Part shown: positions 24,604-31,944 of the stretch, one piece after another
Numbering within the stretch: the stretch's first letter is position 1
Layout: each line of letters opens with the position of its first letter
Assembly: GCA_943370145.1 (NCBI GenBank)
Contig: CALRPY020000049.1
Coordinates: 1-33,025, forward strand
Reading direction: 5' to 3'
From: Ga0077536 sp943370145
Lineage (GTDB): Bacteria; Pseudomonadota; Gammaproteobacteria; Ga0077536
Length of the DNA stretch: 33,025 nt
Notes under the pieces: generated by a model
What the model was told of the DNA's origin: nothing
What the model saw: the letters and a program-made list of their open reading frames with translations, nothing else
Databases searched by the model: none
Position numbers and translations under genes: made by a program

Positions 24604-26628
24604 TCATACCGAGATCAGGAGGTTCAGGTAGTCGTCGACGCGCATCCGCGCGCCCGGCGGCACGAGGGTCGTGGCGTCGAGTTGCTCGACGATCAGCGGC
24701 CCGTCGAACGCCATGCCGGCACCGAGATCCGCGCGCGCGTAGACCGGCGTGACGACCCACTGCGTGACGTCGTCGAAGATCACGGCGCGTTCGCCGCGCG
24801 GCTGCGCGGTCGCCGTCGCCGGCGCATGCCGCGGGAGTTTGGCCTTCGGCGTGATGCCGACGGCCGTCAGGTTCAGGCGGAAGATTTCCAGCGCCGCGCC
24901 TTCCCGCTTGTAGTTGTATTCGCGCAGGTGCGCCTCCTCGAAGGCATGCACCGCGGACGCGACGTCGACGAAGGGCGCCGGCACGCTCACCGCGATCGCG
25001 CGCCACTGGCCGGCGTAACGCATGTCGATCGAGCGCTTGAGCAGCATCTGCCCGGGCGCGACACCCTCCTGCGTGAGCCGTTCATGCGCCTCGCTCTCGA
25101 GTTCGCGGAACGCGGCCTCTATCGCCGCCGGGTCGGCGGTGCGGGTGTCGGCGAGGTGCACGACCGTCAGGTCGTGCTGGATGTCGACGAGCAGGCAACC
25201 AAGCGCGGAAGTCACGCCCGGATTCGGCGGCACGATCACCGTCGGAATCGCGAGGTCCCGCGCGAGCGCCGCGGCGTGGAGCGCGCCGGCGCCTCCGAAG
25301 GCGACGAGCGCGAAATCGCGCGGGTCGTAGCCGCGCATGATCGACACGAGGCGTATGGCATCCGCCATGTTCGCGTTCGCGACATCGAGGATCGCCTTGG
25401 CCGCCGCGATGTCGCCAAAGCCGAGCGGGCGCGCGACGTGCTCGACGATCGCCGCATGCGCCTTGTCGCGATCGAGACTGAGGTCCCCGCCCGCGAGCCC
25501 GCCGCCGAGGCGTCCGAGCACGATGTTCGCATCGGTGTTGGTCGGGCGCTCGCCGCCCTTGCCATAGCACGCCGGGCCGGGAATCGAACCGGCGGATTGC
25601 GGGCCGTTGCGCAGGGAACCCGCGTCGTCGATCCATGCCAGCGAGCCGCCGCCGGCGCCGATCGTCTTGATGTCGATGCTCGGAAAGCAGATCGGGTGAC
25701 CATACTCGATGAACCACTCGCGGGTGACGGACAACCTGCCACCGAACACGAGCGCGACGTCCGTGCTGGTGCCGCCCATGTCGAAGCCGATCGCATTGTC
25801 GAAGCCGCACAGCGTGCCGAGGTATTTCGCGGCGACCGCGCCGGCCGCGATGCCCGAACCGGCGAGGCGGGCGCCCTGGCGGTCGATCGTCTTCGGCGTC
25901 ATCACCCCGCCGCCGCTGTGGAGCAGCAGCAGGTCGTTGCGATAACCGCCCTCGCGCAGGCGCGACTGCATGCGCAGCGCATACTCGCCGACGACCGGAT
26001 GGAGTACCGCATTGACGACCGCGGTCGAGAAGCGGTCGTGCTCGAAGATTTCGCACAGCACGTCGGCCGAATTCGAAACCGGCACGCCCGGCAGCTCTGC
26101 CTCGAGGATGCGCTTCATCTGGCGCTCGTTCGCCGGATTGGCGAAGGAGTTCATGAAGCACACGGCGACCGCGGCGTAGCCGCGCTTGCGCAGCCTGGCG
26201 GCCAGCGCGCGGGCGGCCGCTTCGTCGATCGGCACTTCCACGCTGCCGAGCGCGCTCGTGCGCTCGCGGAACGGCAGGCGGTCACGGCGGCGGATGTAGG
26301 GCGGCGGATTGTCCTGGTAGGCATCCCACAGGTCCTGCTTCGTCGAGTTGCCGATCTCGATGACGTCACGGAAACCCTCGGTCGTCACCATCGCGACCCG
26401 CGGCAGGCGGCGCGTGATGAGCGCATTCGTCGCGACGGTCGTGCCGTGCGCGAAGAGCGTGACGTCGCGCAGGTCGACGCCGAGTTTCGCGAGGCCCTCG
26501 AAGGCCGCGTCGGCGGGATCGCGCGACGACGGGATCTTGGCGATGCGAAGCTCGCCGCTGCGCTCGTCCAGGACACAGATGTCGGTGAACGTTCCCCCGA
26601 TATCCACCGCGACTCGAAGATGCTGCAT
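24604..26628 (-). CDS. hyuA: hydantoinase A/oxoprolinase-family subunit
   Basis: From the ATG at 26628, with GGGGAG about seven nt upstream, the protein has 674 residues; an ATG at 26676 would add 16 unlikely residues. The opening VAVDIGGTFTDICVLDE is the actin-fold phosphate-1 motif of the HyuA/acetone-carboxylase beta family. FAHGTTVATNALITRR, AIGFDMGGTSTDVALVFGG (phosphate 2) and SIPGPACYGKGGERPTNTDANIVLGRL follow, then ALVAFGGAGALHAAALARDL. It binds ATP and probably phosphorylates the substrate for HyuB. The C-terminal domain (about 500-674) includes RYAGQWRAIAVSVP. It is the first gene of the hyuA-hyuB operon. The substrate is unknown. Confidence 0.92.
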   Translation of the reverse strand: MQHLRVAVDIGGTFTDICVLDERSGELRIAKIPSSRDPADAAFEGLAKLGVDLRDVTLFAHGTTVATNALITRRLPRVAMVTTEGFRDVIEIGNSTKQDLWDAYQDNPPPYIRRRDRLPFRERTSALGSVEVPIDEAAARALAARLRKRGYAAVAVCFMNSFANPANERQMKRILEAELPGVPVSNSADVLCEIFEHDRFSTAVVNAVLHPVVGEYALRMQSRLREGGYRNDLLLLHSGGGVMTPKTIDRQGARLAGSGIAAGAVAAKYLGTLCGFDNAIGFDMGGTSTDVALVFGGRLSVTREWFIEYGHPICFPSIDIKTIGAGGGSLAWIDDAGSLRNGPQSAGSIPGPACYGKGGERPTNTDANIVLGRLGGGLAGGDLSLDRDKAHAAIVEHVARPLGFGDIAAAKAILDVANANMADAIRLVSIMRGYDPRDFALVAFGGAGALHAAALARDLAIPTVIVPPNPGVTSALGCLLVDIQHDLTVVHLADTRTADPAAIEAAFRELESEAHERLTQEGVAPGQMLLKRSIDMRYAGQWRAIAVSVPAPFVDVASAVHAFEEAHLREYNYKREGAALEIFRLNLTAVGITPKAKLPRHAPATATAQPRGERAVIFDDVTQWVVTPVYARADLGAGMAFDGPLIVEQLDATTLVPPGARMRVDDYLNLLISV

Positions 26629-26928
26629 CGATGCTCCCCCTGCGGCCGGTTCAGATGAAGGCATGCCCTGACGCACTTGCGCGAACCCGGGGCGCCCGAT
26701 TCATGACAGCAGATTGACCGGGCCGCTTCAATCACCGCGCTGTGCCTGTTCCACACGCCGCGCCTGCGGGCGCATGGACAGCCGCGACGTGGGGCCGGGT
26801 CCGCCTGTTCCGGGTGGGGCCCGAGGGCAGGCACCGCGATCGTGGCGGGGGCACCACCCGCTTTGCTAGCCTTGGCGCATCCTGAACATCGAGACAGCGC
26901 CGACCTGAGGGTGGCGCGGAGACCCGCC
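26629..26928. other. divergent intergenic region, nothing recognised
   Basis: This 300-bp gap between hyuA and the DUF4239 gene must hold both promoters. I see the hyuA ribosome-binding site at its left end and CGGAG for the DUF4239 gene at its right end, but no convincing -35/-10 pair, hairpin or repeat, and no small gene. Confidence 0.5.
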
Positions 26929-27726
26929 TTGACCGAACTCCTGTACACGCACAGCGGCTACGCGATTGCGGGCATCCTGCTCGGTTCGGCGGTGGGCGCC
27001 ACCGAGGCCGGTTATCGACTCGGTCTCCGCGCACAGGCGCGCAGCAGCGCAGCGGCGCGCAAGCATGTCGACAACGTCCAGGCGTCGATGCTCGGCCTGC
27101 TCGCGCTGCTGCTCGGCTTCACGTTCTCGCTGTCGCTCGGGCGCTACGAGAGCCGCAGCGTGTCAGTGATAGACGAGACGAACGCGATCGGCACGGCCTG
27201 GCTGCGCGCGCAGGCGCTGCCGGACAGCGTGCGCGAGCCGACCCGCGAGGCGCTGCGCGCCTACGTCGGCCTGCGGGTGCGTGAAGCGGCGGTTGCGCTG
27301 GACCATCGCACCGAGCGCGACGCCCTGCTCGCGGCCGCCGGCGCGGCGCAGATCGAACTGTGGAATCTCGCGCACCGGGCAATGGCGCAGGATTCCCATT
27401 CGGTGATGACCGGCCTGTACGTGCAGGCGCTCAACGAGTTGATCGACGCCTACGGTCGACGCAGCGCGACGCTCGACCGGCACGTGCCCGAAGCGGTGTC
27501 ACTCGTGCTGTACGTGACGATGATCTTCGTCGCCGGGGTGGTCGGCTACGCGGCGGGGCTGGGCGACCACCGGCCGTTCAATATCAGCTACCTGATGCTG
27601 ATGCTGATCGTGCTGCTGGTGTTCGTGATCGTCGACATCGACCGCCCGCGCCGCGGGCTCATCCAGGTCAACCGGGACGGCCTGACGTCACTCCAGTCGA
27701 TGATGGACTCGAGCAAGGAGCCGTGA
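26929..27726 (+). CDS. DUF4239 (bestrophin-like) membrane protein
   Basis: The start is placed at a TTG (26929) with CGGAG seven nt upstream, giving 265 residues; a GTG at 26911 is the alternative. Four membrane helices are visible: YAIAGILLGSAVGATEAGY and SMLGLLALLLGFTFSLSL near the N-terminus, and AVSLVLYVTMIFVAGVVGYA and ISYLMLMLIVLLVFVIVDID near the C-terminus. The segment GRYESRSVSVIDETNAIGTA is the signature region of the DUF4239/bestrophin-like family, with a helical cytoplasmic or periplasmic middle. Function is unknown; relation to true bestrophin channels is remote. It converges with rnk across 36 bp. Confidence 0.8.
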   Translation: MTELLYTHSGYAIAGILLGSAVGATEAGYRLGLRAQARSSAAARKHVDNVQASMLGLLALLLGFTFSLSLGRYESRSVSVIDETNAIGTAWLRAQALPDSVREPTREALRAYVGLRVREAAVALDHRTERDALLAAAGAAQIELWNLAHRAMAQDSHSVMTGLYVQALNELIDAYGRRSATLDRHVPEAVSLVLYVTMIFVAGVVGYAAGLGDHRPFNISYLMLMLIVLLVFVIVDIDRPRRGLIQVNRDGLTSLQSMMDSSKEP

Positions 27727-27762
27727 GGGGGGACGAGGCCGGGCCAGCGCCCGGCACACGGC

Positions 27763-28185
27763 TCAGTGGTGGAAGACGCCGGCCCGTTCGGGCTGGTACA
27801 CCACTTCGATGATGCGCACGCGCAAGGCTTCGCCTCCCGGCCCCGGCCAGGTGATTTCATCGCCCTGCGACAGCCCGAGCAGCGCGCTGCCCACCGGCGC
27901 GAAGACCGAGATCCTGGTCCCGCTGCCGTCCACGTCCTTCGGATAGACGAGCGTGAGCTCGAACGCCTCCGGCGCCGATTCGACCCGGAAGCGGACCGTC
28001 GAATTCATGGTGACCACGGTCGGCGGCACCTGCTCGGGGTCTGCGAAGTCGGCCCTGGCCAGCTCCTCGAGCAGGGCGGCCTTGCCCGGAAAGGCCTCAT
28101 CGGTCAGCGTATCGAGCAGCCGCTCGAGGCGCTCCGCGTCGAGCGTCGAGACGATGATTGGGGGTCTTTGATTGAGATTGAGCAC
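27763..28185 (-). CDS. rnk: Rnk/GreA-family transcription-associated regulator
   Basis: The 140-residue protein starts at a GTG preceded by AGGAG nine nt upstream; a more upstream ATG would add about 100 unconserved residues. The opening PPIIVSTLDAERLERLL is the Rnk N-terminal coiled-coil segment. The C-terminal GreA/Rnk globular domain includes VVTMNSTVRFRV (about 57-68), LTLVYPKDVDG, ISVFAPVGSALLGLSQGDEI (92-111) and VVYQPERAG. Rnk binds RNA polymerase near the secondary channel but lacks the long GreA coiled-coil tip, and it was first described as a regulator of nucleoside diphosphate kinase. It is divergent from the thioredoxin-like gene. No operon partner is seen. Confidence 0.92.
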   Translation of the reverse strand: MLNLNQRPPIIVSTLDAERLERLLDTLTDEAFPGKAALLEELARADFADPEQVPPTVVTMNSTVRFRVESAPEAFELTLVYPKDVDGSGTRISVFAPVGSALLGLSQGDEITWPGPGGEALRVRIIEVVYQPERAGVFHH

Positions 28186-28323
28186 GTTCCACTCCTGTGC
28201 GAATGTTCTGTCCGGTCCTGGCTCGATTGTACCCGCCCCGCCGGCAGGCAGCTGTCCATGACCATGAATCCGGCGCCTGACGCCGCCACGTAACCCCAGG
28301 CAGCCCAGTACGGGATCACGGAT

Positions 28324-28650
28324 GTGAATGAAATCTACTCGAGCACCGAGCCGGCGCGCGCCGAAGTCGATCGCTACGACGGCCCGACGCTCATCGAATT
28401 CGGCAGCCCGACCTGCGGCCACTGCCTGCGCGCCCAGCCGCTGCTCGCGCAGGCCCTTGCCGCGCATCCCGGGGTCCGTCACCTGAAGATAGCCGACGGC
28501 CCGGGCCGGCCGCTGGGCCGTTCGTTCAGGGTGAAACTGTGGCCGACACTGCTCTTCATGCGCGACGGGGCGGAAGTGGCGCGCCTGGTGCGCCCCGCCG
28601 CGGCGGACGCGATAGTCGACGCACTGGCGGAGATCGATCCGGCGCGGTGA
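28324..28650 (+). CDS. thioredoxin-like protein (CGHC active site)
   Basis: The 108-residue protein starts at a GTG with only a weak ribosome-binding site. The fold is thioredoxin: LIEFGSPTCGHCLRAQPLL with redox cysteines C31 and C34 (CGHC, the protein disulfide isomerase-type dipeptide and not the CGPC of thioredoxin 1), and the cis-proline in LWPTLLFMRDG. The N-terminal EIYSSTEPARAEVDRYDG block is short. No signal peptide is seen, so it is cytosolic. GH between the cysteines usually raises the redox potential, which suggests a specialised thiol role. Its 3' end faces the TPR gene across 15 bp. It is not assigned to trxA. Confidence 0.88.
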   Translation: MNEIYSSTEPARAEVDRYDGPTLIEFGSPTCGHCLRAQPLLAQALAAHPGVRHLKIADGPGRPLGRSFRVKLWPTLLFMRDGAEVARLVRPAAADAIVDALAEIDPAR

Positions 28651-28665
28651 GCGCGGCGGTCGTGC

Positions 28666-29127
28666 TTACGGAGCGGGGTCCGGTGACTCGGCCGGGGCCG
28701 GCGCGGCGCGTGACTCGAGCACGGCGAGATGCGCCCGCAGCTCGCGGGCCTTTTTCGCGTTGCCGCCGATGAAGCGCGGCGCCTCTTCGTAGAACTGAGC
28801 AAGCGCTTTCACCGCCTCCGGATTGTCCGGATTCAGCTCGACCGCGCGTTCCAGGGCGTCGCGCGTGCGACCGGCCCAGCGCATCGCCGCCAGCGCGCTG
28901 GCGCGCTCGGCGACGCGGCCGCAGGCCTTGCCGAGCCAATAGGCGTAGACGTCGTTCTCGGGTTCGCGCGCGGCGGCGCGCTCGAAGGCGCTGACCGCGC
29001 CCTTGAAGTCGCCGCGCTCGTACAGGCGCAGGCCCGCCGCATAGTCCGGGCGCGCCGCCCCGGCGACTTCGTTCGCCGGCACCGGCACCGCGAGCATCAG
29101 CAAGAGCAGGAAGATCAGGTCACGCAT
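28666..29127 (-). CDS. exported TPR-repeat protein
   Basis: The 153-residue protein has a signal peptide (LIFLLLLMLAVPVPANEVAG) and about two to three TPR units: YAAGLRLYERGDFKGAVSAF, ERAAAREPENDVYAYWLGKA and DALERAVELNPDNPEAVKAL, followed by APRFIGGNAKKARELRAHL. The FIGGNxxKA segment recurs in small periplasmic TPR proteins. TPRs mediate protein binding; the partner is unknown. The start ATG has only a weak GGCGAG upstream. It lies 193 bp downstream of the phosphatase gene on the same strand, in a gap with no obvious signal, so co-transcription is uncertain. Confidence 0.82.
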   Translation of the reverse strand: MRDLIFLLLLMLAVPVPANEVAGAARPDYAAGLRLYERGDFKGAVSAFERAAAREPENDVYAYWLGKACGRVAERASALAAMRWAGRTRDALERAVELNPDNPEAVKALAQFYEEAPRFIGGNAKKARELRAHLAVLESRAAPAPAESPDPAP

Positions 29128-29320
29128 CGCGCGCTCGCCGGGGAATTTGGCCAGCCGGCGGTCGGTTGGCGGCGTCGATCTGTTGTGCCGCAGGACGCCA
29201 CCATCGCCACTCGGAAACCCGGACGCGCGGCCGAGCGCCGGCTGGACCTGCAGACTGCCCCCGGGGGCTTGAACGGCAGCTGAACCGCCGCAGCGCCGCG
29301 GTCACCACGCCACCTTGACG

Positions 29321-30097
29321 CTACCCGACGAGCAGGGCCGTCAGCGCGGCGCGCGCGGCGGCGTCGAGGCCGAGGCCGCGGTGGACGAAGGCATCGAAGG
29401 ACCCGAACTCGCGATCGATGGCCCCGAGCGCCGCGGCGAGGTATTCCTCGCGCGCGGACATCACCTGGTCGACGACGTCGTGGGCGGCTTCGCCGAGGAA
29501 GAGATCGATCGGACGGCGCTGGTAGTGGGAAATCAGGTAATCCTCGACCACCTCGTCGCGCGCGACGCCCACCGTCAGTAGCAGCAGCGCGACGCCGACA
29601 CCGGTGCGGTCCTTGCCGCTCGCGCAGTGCACGAGACCCGGCGCGCCGTCGGCCGCCAGCAGCCTGCGATACACCGCACCCAGCATGTCCGTGTGGTCGA
29701 GTGCGAGGCGCTCGTACTGCTCGCGCATCGTCGCCCGCGCCTCGACCGCCGTCATGCGACCCGTGTTGATCGCCTCGAACATCTCGCGGTTGCCGCGCGG
29801 GATGAAGCCGTGCACGTATTGCACCGGCGTGTCGGCGGGCAGGCGGTTCGGCGCGCGCTGGCGTTCTTCCTCGGTGCGCAGGTCGTAGACCGCGCGGATG
29901 CCGAGGCCGCCGAGGCTCGCGCGGTCGGCGTCGGTCAGGGTCGCCAGCGCATCCGACCGGAATACCCGGCCGGTAAGGGTGCGGCCACCGCCGGCCGTGC
30001 CGAGGCCGCCGAGATCGCGGCAGTTGCAGCTGCCTTCGAGCGCCACCTTGCGGTGGGCGTGCCGCGCGAGCAGCGCGCGTCCGGAGTCGTCATTCAT
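29321..30097 (-). CDS. MptpB-type tyrosine/dual-specificity phosphatase
   Basis: From the ATG at 30097 the protein has 258 residues. The signature loop LVHCASGKDRTGVGVALLL gives catalytic C158 and R164 in HCASGKDRTG, the CX5R motif with the Lys-Asp pair of Mycobacterium PtpB and PF13350-type phosphatases. The N-terminal block NCRDLGGLGTAGGGRTLTGR and VFRSDALATLTDAD are also family features, and VYDLRTEEER carries the D-R-E loop. Such enzymes dephosphorylate phosphotyrosine and some phosphoinositides in vitro; the physiological substrate here is unknown. No signal peptide is seen. It starts five nt after the stop of the ATP-grasp gene, so the two form an operon. Confidence 0.9.
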   Translation of the reverse strand: MNDDSGRALLARHAHRKVALEGSCNCRDLGGLGTAGGGRTLTGRVFRSDALATLTDADRASLGGLGIRAVYDLRTEEERQRAPNRLPADTPVQYVHGFIPRGNREMFEAINTGRMTAVEARATMREQYERLALDHTDMLGAVYRRLLAADGAPGLVHCASGKDRTGVGVALLLLTVGVARDEVVEDYLISHYQRRPIDLFLGEAAHDVVDQVMSAREEYLAAALGAIDREFGSFDAFVHRGLGLDAAARAALTALLVG

Positions 30098-30102
30098 TGC
30101 GT

Positions 30103-31395
30103 TCAGGTTTCCCTCAGATAGCCCCAGGTGTGCAGCTTGTCGTGGTCCTCGAACCAGCGCTCGCCGATGTCGTCGCGGTAGTACATGTCCGGGATCAGGA
30201 TGTTCCGGATGCGTCCGTAGGCCTGGGACTGCGCCTGGCGCATCGTCTGGCCGAGCCCGCACACCACCAGCACCACCCCGGAGGTGCCGGCGACGTACCA
30301 CTGGCCGTCGACCTGCTTGACGTCCTCGATGTGCACTTCCTCGGGAATGCCCTTCCTGAAGATGATGGCCGCGTTCTTCGACACCGCGTTGAAGGTCGCC
30401 TCGTCGTCGAACGGGAACGGCGACACGACGACCCGCACCCCGAGCTGGAATCCGGCCTTGACCCTGAACTTCGTCAGCGTGCCGGCCGCGAGATCGTGCA
30501 GGAATTCACCGATCGGCGTCACCATGCCTTCCTGCTGGATCATGATCGTCGGGTAGCCGAAGCGCGACGTGAACTCGAGCGGATAGATGCCCTGGCCGTT
30601 GACGATGCAGTTCAGGTCCACGTATCCGACATAGCCCTCGCGCGCGAGCAGCGGCTCCATCTTCTTCAGCGTCGAGGTAAACAGCCGGTTCGGGCCGCTC
30701 CAGAACATGCTGGTGCCCATCTCGCCCGTCGACGGGCCGATGTTGCCGGGAAAGAGCTTCTTGTTCTCGAAGTTGATGTTGATCGGCAGGACGAACTCGC
30801 GGCCGTTGAAGAACGCGCCGACCGCGACCTCCACGCCGGTCACGCGCCGCTGCAGCTGGAAGCTCCTGATCTCGTCGGGAAAGGATTTCCGGTAGGCCTC
30901 GAGCACGCGGATGACGTCGGCGCCATCATCCTCGTCGCCGACGAAGAGGCGACGCTTGACGTTGCCCGCCTCGCCCGAGGGCTTGATCACGTAGCGCTCG
31001 GGATGCGCGCGCACGTAAGCGATGGCGTCGCCGAAATCCTCGAACTGGCGGTAGGGCAGGATGTTGACGCCGGCCTTCTTCAGTGCCTCCTGGCCGAAGG
31101 AGCGGTCGTCCTCGAGCGCATCCGTGTAGGGCGTGCCGCCGACGACGAGTTTGCCGCGTGCGCGCAGGGCCGCCGCCTGTTCGCCCTGCCCCAGCGTGTC
31201 GTCGAACACGATCACGTCCGCCCAGTCGATCTCGGCGGTCCAGTCATCGACCTTGGGCACGAAGCCGTCACCGATGTCGCGGTCGCCCTCGGCGCGGATG
31301 TAGTACTTCACCGCGTGCCCTTCCTTGGCCACCTGCCACGCGATGTCGGTGATGAGCCCGGACCAGGACACGAACAGGAAATTGCGCTGCGTCAT
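30103..31395 (-). CDS. PurD-like ATP-grasp ligase
   Basis: From the ATG at 31395 the protein has 430 residues. It follows the architecture of phosphoribosylamine-glycine ligase: an N-terminal Rossmann-like domain (NFLFVSWSGLITDIAWQVAKEGH), an ATP-grasp domain with YVIKPSGEAG (135-144) and NIGPSTGEMGT (218-228, like GPNTGGMG of PurD), then EFTSRFGYPT (274-283) and a C-terminal domain to YRDDIG. Differences matter: the canonical E-F-N-x-R-F-G-D-P-E is here E-F-T-x-R-F-G-Y-P-T, changing a magnesium ligand position and the following residues, and the glycine-rich KADGLAAGKG loop is absent. It is therefore a divergent ATP-grasp ligase, not assigned to purine synthesis. It heads an operon with the phosphatase. 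Confidence 0.8.
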   Translation of the reverse strand: MTQRNFLFVSWSGLITDIAWQVAKEGHAVKYYIRAEGDRDIGDGFVPKVDDWTAEIDWADVIVFDDTLGQGEQAAALRARGKLVVGGTPYTDALEDDRSFGQEALKKAGVNILPYRQFEDFGDAIAYVRAHPERYVIKPSGEAGNVKRRLFVGDEDDGADVIRVLEAYRKSFPDEIRSFQLQRRVTGVEVAVGAFFNGREFVLPININFENKKLFPGNIGPSTGEMGTSMFWSGPNRLFTSTLKKMEPLLAREGYVGYVDLNCIVNGQGIYPLEFTSRFGYPTIMIQQEGMVTPIGEFLHDLAAGTLTKFRVKAGFQLGVRVVVSPFPFDDEATFNAVSKNAAIIFRKGIPEEVHIEDVKQVDGQWYVAGTSGVVLVVCGLGQTMRQAQSQAYGRIRNILIPDMYYRDDIGERWFEDHDKLHTWGYLRET

Positions 31396-31470
31396 GCGGC
31401 TGGAATATGCCCGACGGTGCCCCCGAATGCACGCCTTTTGCCCGTCGTCCCGGGCTGCCATACTGGTCCC

Positions 31471-31857
31471 ATGCGCGTATTCCGGAGTCTGGTCGCCTGC
31501 TGCCTGCTGCTGGCCCTGCCTGTGCAGCTGCTGGCGGCCTTTGCGTCCTGCTGTCCCGCTGAACCGGCCGGCGCACACACCGCTGCCCATGCGGGCATGG
31601 CCCACGCGGCCCCCGGCTCGGCGTCGGCCCATGCGGGACATCCCTGCGACGAGGCTGCGGCCGAGACCGGGCCGCAGGACCACTGTGACGCCGGGCGCTG
31701 CGCGCTGCACTGCGCCCACGCGCCGACCTTGTCCGAACAGGCGCGCGTCCGCCCGCCGCCCGCACGAAGCAGCCCGCACTTCCCGACGCCGGCCGTCGGG
31801 GTCGACGAAGCCGCCGCGACGCCACGCCTGCGCCCCCCGATTTCCGTTCACTGCTGA
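31471..31857 (+). CDS. small exported Cys/His-rich protein (CopL-like)
   Basis: The 128-residue protein has a signal peptide (RSLVACCLLLALPVQLLAAF) and a mature part rich in His and Cys: AHAGMAHAAPGS, SAHAGHPCDE and DHCDAGRCALHCAHA (C59, C72, C77, C81). This His/Cys pattern is typical of small exported proteins encoded beside metal resistance genes, such as CopL upstream of copAB in Xanthomonas; homology is not proven. The likely role is metal binding in the periplasm. The next gene, 87 bp on, encodes a CzcC-like outer membrane component, which supports the metal link. It is divergent from the ATP-grasp gene across 75 bp. No clear Shine-Dalgarno is seen. Confidence 0.75.
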   Translation: MRVFRSLVACCLLLALPVQLLAAFASCCPAEPAGAHTAAHAGMAHAAPGSASAHAGHPCDEAAAETGPQDHCDAGRCALHCAHAPTLSEQARVRPPPARSSPHFPTPAVGVDEAAATPRLRPPISVHC

Positions 31858-31944
31858 GTCCGTTCACGCCCGCGCCGCGGCCCGGGCGGAAGTCCAGGCA
31901 TGGCGCCCGAGGAGGCGCCCGCCTTCAACTCGCAGGAGACGACC

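Noticed and set aside
22323..24752. 809-codon open frame on the plus strand opposite hyuB
   Set aside because: Antisense shadow of a well-conserved enzyme; it also runs through the repeat-rich intergenic region. The His/Arg/Asp-rich product shows no family features.
24484..26658. 724-codon open frame opposite hyuA
   Set aside because: Antisense shadow; Arg/Asp/Val-rich product without motifs.
30097..31470. Long plus-strand frame leading into the Cys/His-rich protein
   Set aside because: The part before 31471 is antisense to the ATP-grasp gene. Only the segment from the ATG at 31471 has a signal peptide and independent coding sense.
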